Assembly (NCBI RefSeq): GCF_002023715.1
Contig: NZ_MAHX01000013.1
Location: 620,001 to 684,000, forward strand
Source of the DNA: Elizabethkingia occulta
GTDB lineage: Bacteria; Bacteroidota; Bacteroidia; Flavobacteriales; Weeksellaceae
Direction of reading: 5' to 3'
DNA: 64,000 nt
Below, piece after piece: positions 1 to 8,448 of the stretch. The first letter of the stretch is position 1; each line of letters starts with the position of its first letter. The notes under the pieces are model-generated. The model was not told where the DNA came from. It saw nothing but the letters and a program-made list of their open reading frames with translations, and did not search any database. Both the position numbers and the translations under genes were made by a program.

Positions 1-917
1 AAGGCGTTGCCCTTGCAAAAAAATATAATGTAAGAGCTTATCCTACTTATCTGTTTATAAACGGAGACGGAGAAATTGTTCACCGTGTATTAGGATATGT
101 TGAGGAAAAACCATTTATCCAGTTTGCTAAAGATGCAGAAGATCCTAAAAGAAATATTGGTGCATTGAAAGCGAGATTCGAAAAAGGAGATACAGATCCT
201 GAATTTCTTAAGAATCTGGCAATGTTGACAATGTATGAAGATGCTAACCTTTCGGGTAGAGTTGTACAAAAATATTTTGCAGTAAAGCCTAATAAAGATT
301 TTACACAGGAAGATGTCCAATTGCTTTTAACCGGATTAATGAATACTGAAGATCCGAGATACGAAATCTTTAAAAGTAAAAAAGAAGAGATTGTAAAAAT
401 AGTACCAGCTGCTCAATACGAAGCATTTGATAAAAATATCAAAATGAATACTATTGTTAAAAAGGCATACAATCCGGATACTAAAACATTGAACACAGAA
501 TATTTCCTTACGGAAACAGAAAAAGTTTTTGGAAAAGAGCAGGCAGAAAAAATGCTGGTAAGAGTTAAGGCTAGCTATGCTTTGAAAAATAAAGATTTTG
601 CTACTTATGAGAAACTAGCTTTGGAGCAATACAAAGATTTTTCTAAGGCCAATTCAAACGAACTTAATTCTGTTGCATGGAATTTCTTCGAGAATGTTAA
701 GGATAAAAAGTCTTTACAGACAGCAATTCTTTGGGCACAGGAATCTGTGAAGAAAGATGAAAGCTATGCCAATACTGATACTTTAGCTAATTTGTATAAT
801 AAAGTCGGAGACAAAAAGAATGCTAGATTATGGGCTGAAAAGTCTGTTGAATTAGCAAAAAAATCTGGTGAAGAATCTGCTGAAACTCAGAAGTTACTGG
901 ATAGCTTAAAAAAATAA
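1..917 (+). CDS. Thioredoxin-family protein, C-terminal part (5' end outside window)
   Basis: The reading frame is open from the left edge (frame starting at base 3), so the start codon and presumably the CxxC active site lie upstream. The first visible residues (VRAYPTYLFINGDGEIVHRVLGY) have the cis-proline segment and beta-hairpin of a thioredoxin fold. About 250 further residues follow, rich in Lys, Glu and Ala and helical in character, resembling the alpha-solenoid tail of Bacteroidota thioredoxin-like proteins. An internal ATG at 165 is not the real start, because the homologous fold begins before it. The role is probably thiol-disulfide exchange in the periplasm, but export cannot be judged without the N-terminus. 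A strong hairpin terminator follows the stop. Confidence 0.75.
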   Translation, partial: GVALAKKYNVRAYPTYLFINGDGEIVHRVLGYVEEKPFIQFAKDAEDPKRNIGALKARFEKGDTDPEFLKNLAMLTMYEDANLSGRVVQKYFAVKPNKDFTQEDVQLLLTGLMNTEDPRYEIFKSKKEEIVKIVPAAQYEAFDKNIKMNTIVKKAYNPDTKTLNTEYFLTETEKVFGKEQAEKMLVRVKASYALKNKDFATYEKLALEQYKDFSKANSNELNSVAWNFFENVKDKKSLQTAILWAQESVKKDESYANTDTLANLYNKVGDKKNARLWAEKSVELAKKSGEESAETQKLLDSLKK

Positions 918-942
918 GCTTTAAAAGTATTAAAGTTATATT

Positions 943-971
943 AAAAAAGCTGCTTTTAGGCAGCTTTTTTT
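943..971 (+). terminator. Rho-independent terminator after the thioredoxin-family gene
   Basis: An 11-bp stem (AAAAAAGCTGC / GCAGCTTTTTT) with a 6-nt loop, followed by a T run. It lies 25 bp after the stop codon and separates this gene from the DUF3575 gene. Confidence 0.85.
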
Positions 972-1016
972 GTGGGCAAAATCTAAAATCGATAATTTCG
1001 TACCGAAAATTTAATT

Positions 1017-1583
1017 ATGAAAAAAATATTAGCGGTTTTTATCCTAATGCTTTCCCTTGGCGGGATGCGTGCACAGGAGTATAAAAATCATATAAAGGGA
1101 AATATGCTTTTTGCACCTCTTGGGATTTTGAATGTAGGATATGAACACGCTTTTAATCAGCACTGGACTGGGCAGGCTGATGTTTTTATTTCTCCATGGA
1201 AATCTTTTGCAGGAAGAAATTTACAGATTTATATGGGGCATTTGGAGGCCCGTTATTACTTTACAAAAGCTATGGAGAAATGGTATGTAGGAGCTAATGC
1301 AGGTATTGGAGTTTACAATATGCAGAAATGGAACTATTGGAATTCTAATATGTATCAGAAAGGATTTAACTTTATGGTGGGTGCAACTATTGGTTATCAG
1401 GTGAAGCTAAGCGATCGTTGGAGTATAGATTTATATGTTGGTGGAGGTACTTCTCAAAGTTTCTATCATGGGTGGTATAAAGACAAATACCCGAGACAGC
1501 GTTATGATTCTGCACAGGCTTGGAACAAGAGTGGTGAGTTTATTCCGTTCCGCGGTGGAGCAATGATTTCTTATAAATTTTAA
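1017..1583 (+). CDS. DUF3575 outer-membrane protein
   Basis: 188 aa with a signal peptide ending around residue 19 (LGGMRA-Q). The mature part alternates aromatic and polar residues as in a small outer-membrane beta-barrel, and it ends in Phe (ISYKF), a typical barrel terminus. The order of motifs (KGNMLFAPLGILNVGYEHAF, then a central YYFTKAMEKWYVGANAGIGVY segment) fits the DUF3575 family of Bacteroidota, whose function is not established. It probably forms a unit with the small membrane protein that starts 2 bp after its stop. A single TAnnTTTG-like box is not obvious upstream. Confidence 0.75.
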   Translation: MKKILAVFILMLSLGGMRAQEYKNHIKGNMLFAPLGILNVGYEHAFNQHWTGQADVFISPWKSFAGRNLQIYMGHLEARYYFTKAMEKWYVGANAGIGVYNMQKWNYWNSNMYQKGFNFMVGATIGYQVKLSDRWSIDLYVGGGTSQSFYHGWYKDKYPRQRYDSAQAWNKSGEFIPFRGGAMISYKF

Positions 1584-1585
1584 TC

Positions 1586-1798
1586 ATGAAAGATTTATTT
1601 AATAATTCCAAATATTACGTTATTATCGTATTAACCTTTGTTATTGTTTTCCTGATGAATTATATAGGAAATGATGCACCAGATAAATTATCCAGAGCAT
1701 TAATGAATGGAGGAGCCGGAGCAGTAGGAATTGCCATTGGGCTTATTATTTATCAGCGCGGTAAAGGCGGAGATAATAAACATCACGATATAGACTAA
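1586..1798 (+). CDS. Small two-helix membrane protein
   Basis: 70 aa. There are two hydrophobic segments, roughly residues 10-27 and 42-58, separated by a short loop (GNDAPDKLSRALMNGG) and followed by a Lys/His/Asp-rich tail. I do not recognise a family. The ATG sits 2 bp after the stop of the upstream barrel gene and a strong terminator follows, so it is probably co-transcribed with that gene. The tight coupling and well-formed downstream terminator argue that it is a real gene. Confidence 0.6.
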   Translation: MKDLFNNSKYYVIIVLTFVIVFLMNYIGNDAPDKLSRALMNGGAGAVGIAIGLIIYQRGKGGDNKHHDID

Positions 1799-1803
1799 AA
1801 AAT

Positions 1804-1832
1804 AAAAGGCTCCGAAATTCCGGAGCCTTTTT
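1804..1832 (+). terminator. Rho-independent terminator
   Basis: AAAAGGCTCCG / CGGAGCCTTTTT inverted repeat with a 5-nt loop and T run, starting 6 bp after the stop of the small membrane protein. Confidence 0.85.
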
Positions 1833-1998
1833 CAATATTTATAGAATATTTCGTGCTTTTAGTAGTTGTTATATCAACTGTAAAACCGAAAAACTGTTTG
1901 TCTGTAATTTTATTACGAATGTTTTGTATACAACATTTAGCAACAGATATAATACAATTAACTTTGCACTAACTTCTAACTTCTAACTTCGTAATTAG

Positions 1999-3201
1999 TT
2001 AGTTAGGGTAGACAACATATTTCTGTCTAATCTTTTCAAAGTTCTCAAGCCCTTTTTTCCAGGAAGCTTTAATTTGCTCTTGTGATTGTCCGCTTATAAT
2101 TTGTTTCCTTAACTGATCAGACCCGGCAAGTGTATCGAAGAAAAGGTTTTTCAGGAAAAAATCACCTTTACCTACAGGACTTTTGTAATCTTTATAGGCT
2201 TTGATTAACCATTCCAAATTAATTCCGGTTAATGCTTCCGGATAATTTCTCAGGTCTTCACCGTAACATTCCTGTCCATTAAGAGGTGGGTTTTTGGAAC
2301 CATAAGACGGTTTTGGGGTAAACTTAAAGCTAAAGTTTTTGGTATAAGGGGATCCATAAGCCTGGAAAGGAAATTCTGTTCCGCGCCCCAGAGATACATT
2401 GGCTCCTTCGAAAAAGCAAAGACTTGGATACAGGTTTATTGCTTTATCATTCGGAAGGTTAGGTGATGGTTTCTCCAATATACCATAACGTTGCTTCTTG
2501 TGGTAGTTAGCCATTTTCACAACAGTGTATTTAGCTTTAATATTATTCTTAAGCCAGCCTTCACCGTTTACCATATTACCATACTCACCAATTGTTAAAC
2601 CATATACAACCGGAATTTCGTGCATGCCTACAAAAGAAGTCCATTTTTTATTCAGTATTGGTCCGTCGGTATAGCCGTCGTGTGGATTGGGTCTGTCCAG
2701 TACAATAACTTCTTTACCAGCTTCCGCAGCAGCTTCCATTACATAGGTTAATGTTGAGATGTAAGTATAAAATCTTACTCCGACATCCTGTAAGTCGAAA
2801 AGGATAATATCGGAATCACTGATTTGTTCCGGTTTGGGTTTTCTGTTGTTTCCGTATAATGAAACAATAGGTAAACCAGTTTTTTGATCTGTATCACTTT
2901 TAACGTGTTCTCCAGCATCAGCATTTCCTCTGAAACCATGTTCCGGTGTGAATATTTTAGTAATATTTACCTTTTTGGAAATAAGAAAATCTACGATATG
3001 GGTATGTTTGCTATCGCTTAGTACTCCTGTCTGATTGGTGAGTACGATTATTTTTTTATTTTTTAGCAAAGGCAGGTATATCTCCGGCTGATCGGCTCCG
3101 GTTTTAAATGTCGTGGTGCTCTGTGCATTAAAAAATGACTGAAAACCAAAATAGATTAGGCAGATCAGAACTAAATTTTTAATTTTGAGGCTAAAATTCA
3201 T
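1999..3201 (-). CDS. namZ: Exo-beta-N-acetylmuramidase, NamZ family (DUF1343)
   Basis: 400 aa with a signal peptide at residues 1-26 (ends SFFNAQ). The body matches the NamZ/DUF1343 family: an N-terminal Rossmann-like half (KKIIVLTNQTGVL, FTPEHGFRG, DADAGEHV-type loop, SLYGNNRKP, DIILFDLQDVGVRFYTYISTL) and a C-terminal half with NLPNDKAINLYPSLCFFEG and GRGTEFPFQAYG. NamZ enzymes cleave non-reducing terminal MurNAc from peptidoglycan fragments and act in cell-wall recycling; in Bacteroidota they are periplasmic or secreted. The ATG at 3201 lies only a few bases from the divergent ABC permease start, so promoters must overlap the opposite coding region. Confidence 0.88.
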   Translation of the reverse strand: MNFSLKIKNLVLICLIYFGFQSFFNAQSTTTFKTGADQPEIYLPLLKNKKIIVLTNQTGVLSDSKHTHIVDFLISKKVNITKIFTPEHGFRGNADAGEHVKSDTDQKTGLPIVSLYGNNRKPKPEQISDSDIILFDLQDVGVRFYTYISTLTYVMEAAAEAGKEVIVLDRPNPHDGYTDGPILNKKWTSFVGMHEIPVVYGLTIGEYGNMVNGEGWLKNNIKAKYTVVKMANYHKKQRYGILEKPSPNLPNDKAINLYPSLCFFEGANVSLGRGTEFPFQAYGSPYTKNFSFKFTPKPSYGSKNPPLNGQECYGEDLRNYPEALTGINLEWLIKAYKDYKSPVGKGDFFLKNLFFDTLAGSDQLRKQIISGQSQEQIKASWKKGLENFEKIRQKYVVYPN

Positions 3202-3205
3202 ACGC

Positions 3206-4435
3206 TTGAAATTTCCTTTATATTATTCACGCAAGATAGCATTTTCCAAGGATAACAAAAATAACCTTTCCCGAATTATCATATTCATCGGAAGGCTTTC
3301 TGTAGCACTAGGGATTATAGTATCTCTTATTACAGTTTGTACCGGATTAGGAGCGAAGAAAGCGATTAAGGAAAGAATGGCAGATTTTTCCGGTCATATT
3401 TCTGTAAAGTCTGCACAATCAGATAACTCTTATACTTCCTCTGTACTGAATAAAGTTGGATTGGAATATAATAAAATTCAAAAAACTCCTTCCGTTGCCT
3501 CTGTACAATCTTATGCTATGGTAAGTGGTATAATGAGGAATGAGAAAAGCTTTGATGGAGTTGTTTATAAAGGAGTGGGTAAAGATTTTGACAGAGAACG
3601 CTTCGAAAAATTTATGATTTCCGGAAGTATTCCGAAATATGATGAAAACGGATATAATAATCAGGTTATCGTATCTGGTAAAATTGCTACAGACCTTGGA
3701 CTAAAGGTAAAAGATTCTATAGTAGCTATATTTTCTAAAGAAGATCAAAAGCCAGTTTACCGAAAATTTGAAGTAGGCGGAATTTATAAAACAGATATCA
3801 AGCTTATTGATGATCTTTTTGTAATAGGAGACATTAATCAGGTTCGTAAGATTCAGGGAATGGAAAAATCTGACATTGGCGGACTGGATATTTATCTGAA
3901 AGATATAGATGACATAGACAAAGAATACCCTAAGATAGAAGAGCTGATAGGCTATAAAAACTATGCAGAAAAAGCTACGGAAATGTATCCGCAGATTAAC
4001 GACTGGGTGAATATATTTGATACCAATATCGGGCTGATTATCGCTATTATGCTTATAGTAGTTGTTATCAATATTATTATGGTGTTGCTAATTCTTATTA
4101 TTGAAAGAACTAATTCTATTGGTGTATTGAAGACATTGGGTGCAACTAATTTTCAGATTCGTTCGGTATTTATTAACAATACACTTCTTATTATGGTTCC
4201 GGGGCTTGTAGCGGGGAATCTTATTGGATTAGGATTATTATTTATCCAGAGATACTTTGGGATTATAAAACTGAATCCTGATAATTACTTTATCAGTGTA
4301 GTACCGGTAGATCTTAATATTCTTTATATTCTTGGTATTTCTGTAGGAATCCTTCTGATTGCTGCTTTAGCGATGATTGTACCGAGTTACCTGATTAGTA
4401 AGATATCGCCCGTAAAGTCTATAAAATATAACTAG
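3206..4435 (+). CDS. LolC/E-like ABC transporter permease (FtsX/MacB superfamily)
   Basis: About 409 aa. The topology is one N-terminal membrane helix (residues ~30-50), a large periplasmic domain, and three C-terminal helices: the LolC/LolE layout. The conserved coupling motif ERTNSIGVLKTLGATNFQIR precedes the second core helix. I place the start at TTG 3206, giving LKFPLYYSRKIAFSK, because Weeksellaceae homologues begin with MKFPLYxSRKIAFS; a TTG at 3185 would overlap namZ. LolC/E proteins move lipoproteins from the inner membrane; Bacteroidota paralogues may have other substrates, so the substrate is not assigned. The stop codon touches the ATG of the next gene. Confidence 0.82.
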   Translation: MKFPLYYSRKIAFSKDNKNNLSRIIIFIGRLSVALGIIVSLITVCTGLGAKKAIKERMADFSGHISVKSAQSDNSYTSSVLNKVGLEYNKIQKTPSVASVQSYAMVSGIMRNEKSFDGVVYKGVGKDFDRERFEKFMISGSIPKYDENGYNNQVIVSGKIATDLGLKVKDSIVAIFSKEDQKPVYRKFEVGGIYKTDIKLIDDLFVIGDINQVRKIQGMEKSDIGGLDIYLKDIDDIDKEYPKIEELIGYKNYAEKATEMYPQINDWVNIFDTNIGLIIAIMLIVVVINIIMVLLILIIERTNSIGVLKTLGATNFQIRSVFINNTLLIMVPGLVAGNLIGLGLLFIQRYFGIIKLNPDNYFISVVPVDLNILYILGISVGILLIAALAMIVPSYLISKISPVKSIKYN

Positions 4436-5467
4436 ATGTTTTATCTGATAGTTTTTGTCTGCAGCTTTCTTGCGTTTGGCATAAGTGCAATATGCGGGGG
4501 AGGTGCAGGTCTTATGCTTATTCCTGTGCTTAATCGTTTCTTGCCGGTAGTTCAGGTTCCTGCTGCTTTATCAATTGGTACTGCCAGTAGCTCTGTATCA
4601 CGGATTGCTATTTTCTATAAAGACATTAATTGGAAAGTTATTCGCTACTTTCTGCCAACTGCTTTGCCGGCGGCATGGTTGGGAAGCTGGATGCTTAGTT
4701 ATATTAATCCAATCTGGGTAGAATTATTAATGGCTGTTTTCCTTATCAGTAATCTTCCGCAAATCTTTAAAAATAAAAAGAAAGATTATGAAACAGAAAA
4801 AGGACTGAGATCATGGTCCTTGCTTATCATTGGTTTCTTTGCAGGATTTATATCCGGAATTACCGGCGCAGTAGGGCTATTGTTCAACAGGTTCTATCTG
4901 AGATTCGGAATGACCAATCAGCAGATTGTAGCAACCAGAGCTGCAAACGAAGTAGTATTGCACATTGTGAAGCTTATTATGTATATCTATTTCGGACTGT
5001 TTACATTAATGGTACTAAAGGTAGGATTGGTTGTTGCAGCAGCGGCAGTACTTTCTTCCTATGTTATGAAGAAAGTTTTACCAAAGATCAGTATGAAATG
5101 GTTTCATCAGATCGGATTCTCTGCGATGGTAATATCTGGAGTCATTATGTTGGTCGGTTTTTTTGCGAAAGCGCAGAAGGATGAAAATGCCAGTTTGTAT
5201 ACCTCCTGGGAAAGAAAAGGATTCAGAAGCCATTTAACATGGTCTGAAGATAACTATACTATTGAATTTAAATGGTCCGAAGGTTTCGAGTTTGAGAAAG
5301 TCATTACCTACGACCAGTTACCGGAAGACAAGAAACGTTATGTGGACAGTCTTCCGATTCAGTATAAACACAGAGTATTTGAGGTTGTTAAAAGCTTTTA
5401 TGGAACTGGTTATGAAGTATATTTTCTGGATGAAAATGGAAAACTAATTAAGAAGCTCGATTTCTAA
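4436..5467 (+). CDS. TauE/SafE-family transporter with extra C-terminal domain
   Basis: 343 aa. Residues 1-245 carry eight or so hydrophobic helices and the two glycine-rich repeats of the TauE/SafE family (AICGGGAGLMLIPVL near residue 20 and ITGAVGLLFNRFYLRFG near residue 141). This family exports or imports small sulfonates, sulfite or related anions. The family is usually about 250 aa; here about 97 soluble residues follow (from QKDENASLY), with alternating aromatic/charged strands (IEFKWSEGFEFEKVITYDQL) and ending LDENGKLIKKLDF. I do not recognise that tail. The ATG directly follows the stop of the permease gene (TAGATG), so translation is probably coupled. The next gene downstream is a sulfur amino-acid enzyme, which fits a sulfur theme but is not proof. 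Confidence 0.82.
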   Translation: MFYLIVFVCSFLAFGISAICGGGAGLMLIPVLNRFLPVVQVPAALSIGTASSSVSRIAIFYKDINWKVIRYFLPTALPAAWLGSWMLSYINPIWVELLMAVFLISNLPQIFKNKKKDYETEKGLRSWSLLIIGFFAGFISGITGAVGLLFNRFYLRFGMTNQQIVATRAANEVVLHIVKLIMYIYFGLFTLMVLKVGLVVAAAAVLSSYVMKKVLPKISMKWFHQIGFSAMVISGVIMLVGFFAKAQKDENASLYTSWERKGFRSHLTWSEDNYTIEFKWSEGFEFEKVITYDQLPEDKKRYVDSLPIQYKHRVFEVVKSFYGTGYEVYFLDENGKLIKKLDF

Positions 5468-5525
5468 AAAAGTAATATATTTCTTTTAAATTAAAAAATT
5501 ACCATAATAATAAATTAAATCATAA

Positions 5526-6506
5526 ATGGAATACGCAAATAATATTCTGGAAACTATTGGGAACACACCATTAGTAAAGCTAAACAGAGTGTTGGGTGAA
5601 GATTTCCCTGCTTTGGTTTTGGCCAAAGTAGAAACCTTTAATCCGGGCAATTCGGTGAAAGACCGTATGGCACTGAAGATGATAGAAGATGCAGAAAAGG
5701 ACGGAAGACTAAAACCTGGAGGAACCATTATTGAAGGTACATCCGGAAATACAGGAATGGGACTGGCTTTAGCTGCGATTATCAAAGGATACAAATGTAT
5801 TTTTGTAACCAATGATAAGCAATCTAAAGAGAAATGCGATATACTGAGAGCTGTTGGTGCAGAGGTTATTGTATGTCCAACAGATGTACCGCCGGAAAGT
5901 AAGAGATCTTACTATTCTGTGTCTAAAAGACTGGCGCAGGAAACTCCTAATGGCTGGTATGTAAATCAATATGACAATCCATCTAACAGACAAGCCCACT
6001 ATGAAAGTACTGCGCCGGAGATCTGGCAACAAACTGAGGGTAAACTTACTCATTTTGTTGCAGGAGCTGGTACCGGTGGAACTGTTACGGGTTGTGGAAC
6101 ATTCTTCAAAGAAAAGAATCCGGATATTCAGATAATCGGTATAGATACTTATGGTTCTATTCTGAAACATTTTCATGAAACCGGAGAAATTGATAAGTCT
6201 TTAATTCATACCTATATTACAGAAGGTATTGGCGAGGATATTATCCCGGAGAATTATGATATGAGTGTTATTGATCATTTCGAGAAAGTAACTGATAAAG
6301 ACGGAGCAATATATGCAAGAAAACTGGCGCTGGAGGAAGGTATCTTCTGTGGGTATTCTGCTGGAAGTGCTATTGCAGCTTTGGTACAGATGAAAAATCG
6401 CTTTACAAAAGATGATGTAGTTGTTGTATTATTACACGATCATGGTAGCCGCTATGTAGGTAAAATTTACAATGATGAATGGATGAAAGCGCAAGGCTGG
6501 TTATAA
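5526..6506 (+). CDS. PLP-dependent cystathionine beta-synthase / cysteine synthase family enzyme
   Basis: 326 aa, fold type II PLP enzyme. The PLP lysine is in NPGNSVKDRMA (residues ~39-49), the substrate loop is EGTSGNTG (~72-79) and the phosphate loop is GAGTGGTVTG (~177-186). The segment EGIGEDIIP is closer to cystathionine beta-synthase (EGIGYDFIP in animals) than to O-acetylserine sulfhydrylases (QGIGAGFIP). There are no C-terminal CBS domains. The enzyme probably joins a sulfur nucleophile to (O-acetyl)serine; which of the two reactions cannot be decided from sequence. A good terminator follows. Confidence 0.85.
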   Translation: MEYANNILETIGNTPLVKLNRVLGEDFPALVLAKVETFNPGNSVKDRMALKMIEDAEKDGRLKPGGTIIEGTSGNTGMGLALAAIIKGYKCIFVTNDKQSKEKCDILRAVGAEVIVCPTDVPPESKRSYYSVSKRLAQETPNGWYVNQYDNPSNRQAHYESTAPEIWQQTEGKLTHFVAGAGTGGTVTGCGTFFKEKNPDIQIIGIDTYGSILKHFHETGEIDKSLIHTYITEGIGEDIIPENYDMSVIDHFEKVTDKDGAIYARKLALEEGIFCGYSAGSAIAALVQMKNRFTKDDVVVVLLHDHGSRYVGKIYNDEWMKAQGWL

Positions 6507-6520
6507 AGCATAAAAACAAA

Positions 6521-6551
6521 AAAACCTGAAGTTTCTACTTCAGGTTTTTTT
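6521..6551. terminator. Bidirectional Rho-independent terminator
   Basis: AAAACCTGAAGT / ACTTCAGGTTTT hairpin with A run on one side and T run on the other, lying between the convergent PLP enzyme and symporter genes. It can serve both. Confidence 0.85.
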
Positions 6552-6560
6552 GTGGGTAAT

Positions 6561-7997
6561 TTATTTCTTTCTGATCAGGAATAATCCGATAAATGTTAGT
6601 AATCCGTTGATAAGCAACAGCTCCAATCCTATTTTAAAATCTCCGAAAATCTGCTCCTGATATTTATCGATAAAATAACTGATTATAGGTGCAGCAACAC
6701 ATACGTAAGGTACCAAATGGTCTTTTACTGTGTACTTTGTGAAAATTCCGAAGACAAATAAACCTAATAATGGTCCATATGTAAAGCCTGCTAATTTCAG
6801 GATAATCCCGATCATGGAACTGTCATTGATCCATTTAAAAACAAGCACCATAATAAGGAAAGATATTGCAACAATAATGTGCACTCTCTTTCTTACTTTT
6901 TCCTGCTTCTTCTCTTCCCAGCCTTTGTTTTTAATATTCAGAATGTCAATGCAGAAAGAAGAGGTAAGGGCTGTCATCGCACCATCTGCGCTTGGAAATA
7001 AAGCGGAAATTAATGCAATAATAAAGATAACAGAAATTACAGGAGACATATGCTCCAGAGCGATTGCCGGGAACAAACCATCACCAACAGCTGCAACATG
7101 CTCTCTGGCTCCATAGAGGTGTAATAATCCTCCCATATAAAGGAATAAACCAATAACTACCAACATAATAAAGCCAAGGCTTACCATATTTTTCTGAGAA
7201 TCTTTCAGGTTGGTTACAGAAAGGCTCTTTTGCATCATTTCCTGATCTATACCTGTCATGGTAATTGTAATAAAAGCTCCGGCAATAATCTGTTTAATAA
7301 AGAAATTCTTCTCCATAGGATCTGTACCAAATATCTGAGTATATCCCTTTTCATGCATTGCTGTAAGACTTTCACCTACACTTATTCCCATATGTGAAAG
7401 CATATAAATTGTGCAGATAATTAATCCGCCCAGCATACATGAAGTTTGGAGAGTATCTGTCCATACAATAGTTTTCACACCACCTTCGTAGGTGTACAGA
7501 ATAATCATTCCCAGAATAATAATAGTTGTAGCAATAAAAGGAACACCTAGTTTATCCAGAATGGTCATCTGCAGGATATTAACAACCAGGTAAAGTCTTG
7601 CAGTGGCGCCTACTAAACGCGAAATAATAAAAATTGTAGCTCCGGTTTTTTCGGATAATTTTCCCATTCGCTGCTGTAGATAGCTGTATATAGAGGTGAG
7701 TTTTAAACGATAGTAGAGTGGGAGAAGTACATAGGCGATAATAATGTATCCTATAAGGTATCCCAGTGTAATCTGTAAATAGCCGAAATTATCTTTTCCG
7801 ACTGCACCCGGTACGCTCACAAATGTGACACCAGATAAAGAGGTGCCAATCATCCCGAAGGCGACCAGCATCCAGTTACTGTTACGGTTTCCGATAAAAA
7901 AACTTTCATTATTACTTCCCTTTCCGGTTCTGTAAGAAACATAAAGTAGAATAGCGAAGTAGGCGAAAACAATTAATAGCAGTATAACTGGAGACAT
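6561..7997 (-). CDS. Sodium:solute symporter (SSF family)
   Basis: 478 aa from the ATG at 7997 (an in-frame GTG at 8018 would add 7 residues, but MSPVILL is the usual family start). About 13 hydrophobic helices. SSF landmarks include a first-helix break and loop (YRTGKGSNNESFFIGNRNSNWMLVAFGMIGTSLSG, around residues 25-60) and FPSADGAMTALTSSFCIDIL in the C-terminal half. It couples substrate uptake to Na+ at the inner membrane; in this subfamily sugars, sialic acid or amino acids are possible and the substrate cannot be read from sequence. It stands alone, with an AT-rich 235-bp leader region shared with the divergent leader-peptide gene. Confidence 0.88.
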   Translation of the reverse strand: MSPVILLLIVFAYFAILLYVSYRTGKGSNNESFFIGNRNSNWMLVAFGMIGTSLSGVTFVSVPGAVGKDNFGYLQITLGYLIGYIIIAYVLLPLYYRLKLTSIYSYLQQRMGKLSEKTGATIFIISRLVGATARLYLVVNILQMTILDKLGVPFIATTIIILGMIILYTYEGGVKTIVWTDTLQTSCMLGGLIICTIYMLSHMGISVGESLTAMHEKGYTQIFGTDPMEKNFFIKQIIAGAFITITMTGIDQEMMQKSLSVTNLKDSQKNMVSLGFIMLVVIGLFLYMGGLLHLYGAREHVAAVGDGLFPAIALEHMSPVISVIFIIALISALFPSADGAMTALTSSFCIDILNIKNKGWEEKKQEKVRKRVHIIVAISFLIMVLVFKWINDSSMIGIILKLAGFTYGPLLGLFVFGIFTKYTVKDHLVPYVCVAAPIISYFIDKYQEQIFGDFKIGLELLLINGLLTFIGLFLIRKK

Positions 7998-8232
7998 TAA
8001 TGAAATTTTAAATTTCACAAATGTAGTTTTTTTTGAATATACAGACGAAGAACTTTGAAATGAAATGAAGAATACGCTGAAACCACATTTAACTCACTAA
8101 AAATTGAAATAATTAAAAAATGTTTATGATATTAATATAAAAAAATATATTTTAGTGAAGTTTTAAAGTTATAAATCTTATATATGAAAATTTATAATAA
8201 TTAATACAACAACCAATCTAAAATAAAATATT

Positions 8233-8403
8233 ATGAAAAATTTAAAAAAACTTTCCAGAGAAAATCTGAGATCTGTTGCCGGAGGTTTGCGTAGTTGCAT
8301 GGATGGCTGTGGACCAGGAGAATGTTGTTCAAATGGGGCTTGCAGACGAGGGCCTAATACAGGGCCGAGACCATATCTTTGTGATCCACCAATCCTTGAC
8401 TAA
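8233..8403 (+). CDS. Cys-rich double-glycine leader peptide (bacteriocin-like)
   Basis: A 56-codon gene, ATG at 8233 and TAA at 8401. The first 18 residues, MKNLKKLSRENLRSVAGG, form the Flavobacteriia leader (KNLKKLSRxxLxxxxGG) that is cut after GG by the peptidase domain of PCAT-type ABC exporters. The remaining 38 residues start LRSCMDGCGPGECC and contain six cysteines (residues 22, 26, 31, 32, 37 and 50), so a disulfide-rich secreted mini-protein is likely. A purine-poor AT-rich leader precedes it and a strong hairpin terminator follows 14 bp after the stop. No exporter or modification gene is adjacent in this window. In related species such peptides occur as scattered orphan genes named bacteriocin-like; their activity is mostly untested. 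Confidence 0.82.
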   Translation: MKNLKKLSRENLRSVAGGLRSCMDGCGPGECCSNGACRRGPNTGPRPYLCDPPILD

Positions 8404-8416
8404 ATTCTTAACTGAT

Positions 8417-8446
8417 AAAATAGCCAGAACTTATTCTGGCTATTTT
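8417..8446. terminator. Bidirectional terminator between leader peptide and topB
   Basis: AAAATAGCCAGA / TCTGGCTATTTT hairpin with a 6-nt loop; A- and T-rich flanks make it usable in both directions between these convergent genes. Confidence 0.85.
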
Positions 8447-8448
8447 AT

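Noticed and set aside
5769-6176. 135-codon minus-strand frame inside the PLP enzyme gene
   Set aside because: Antisense to a complete, well-conserved enzyme gene and has no protein-like composition.
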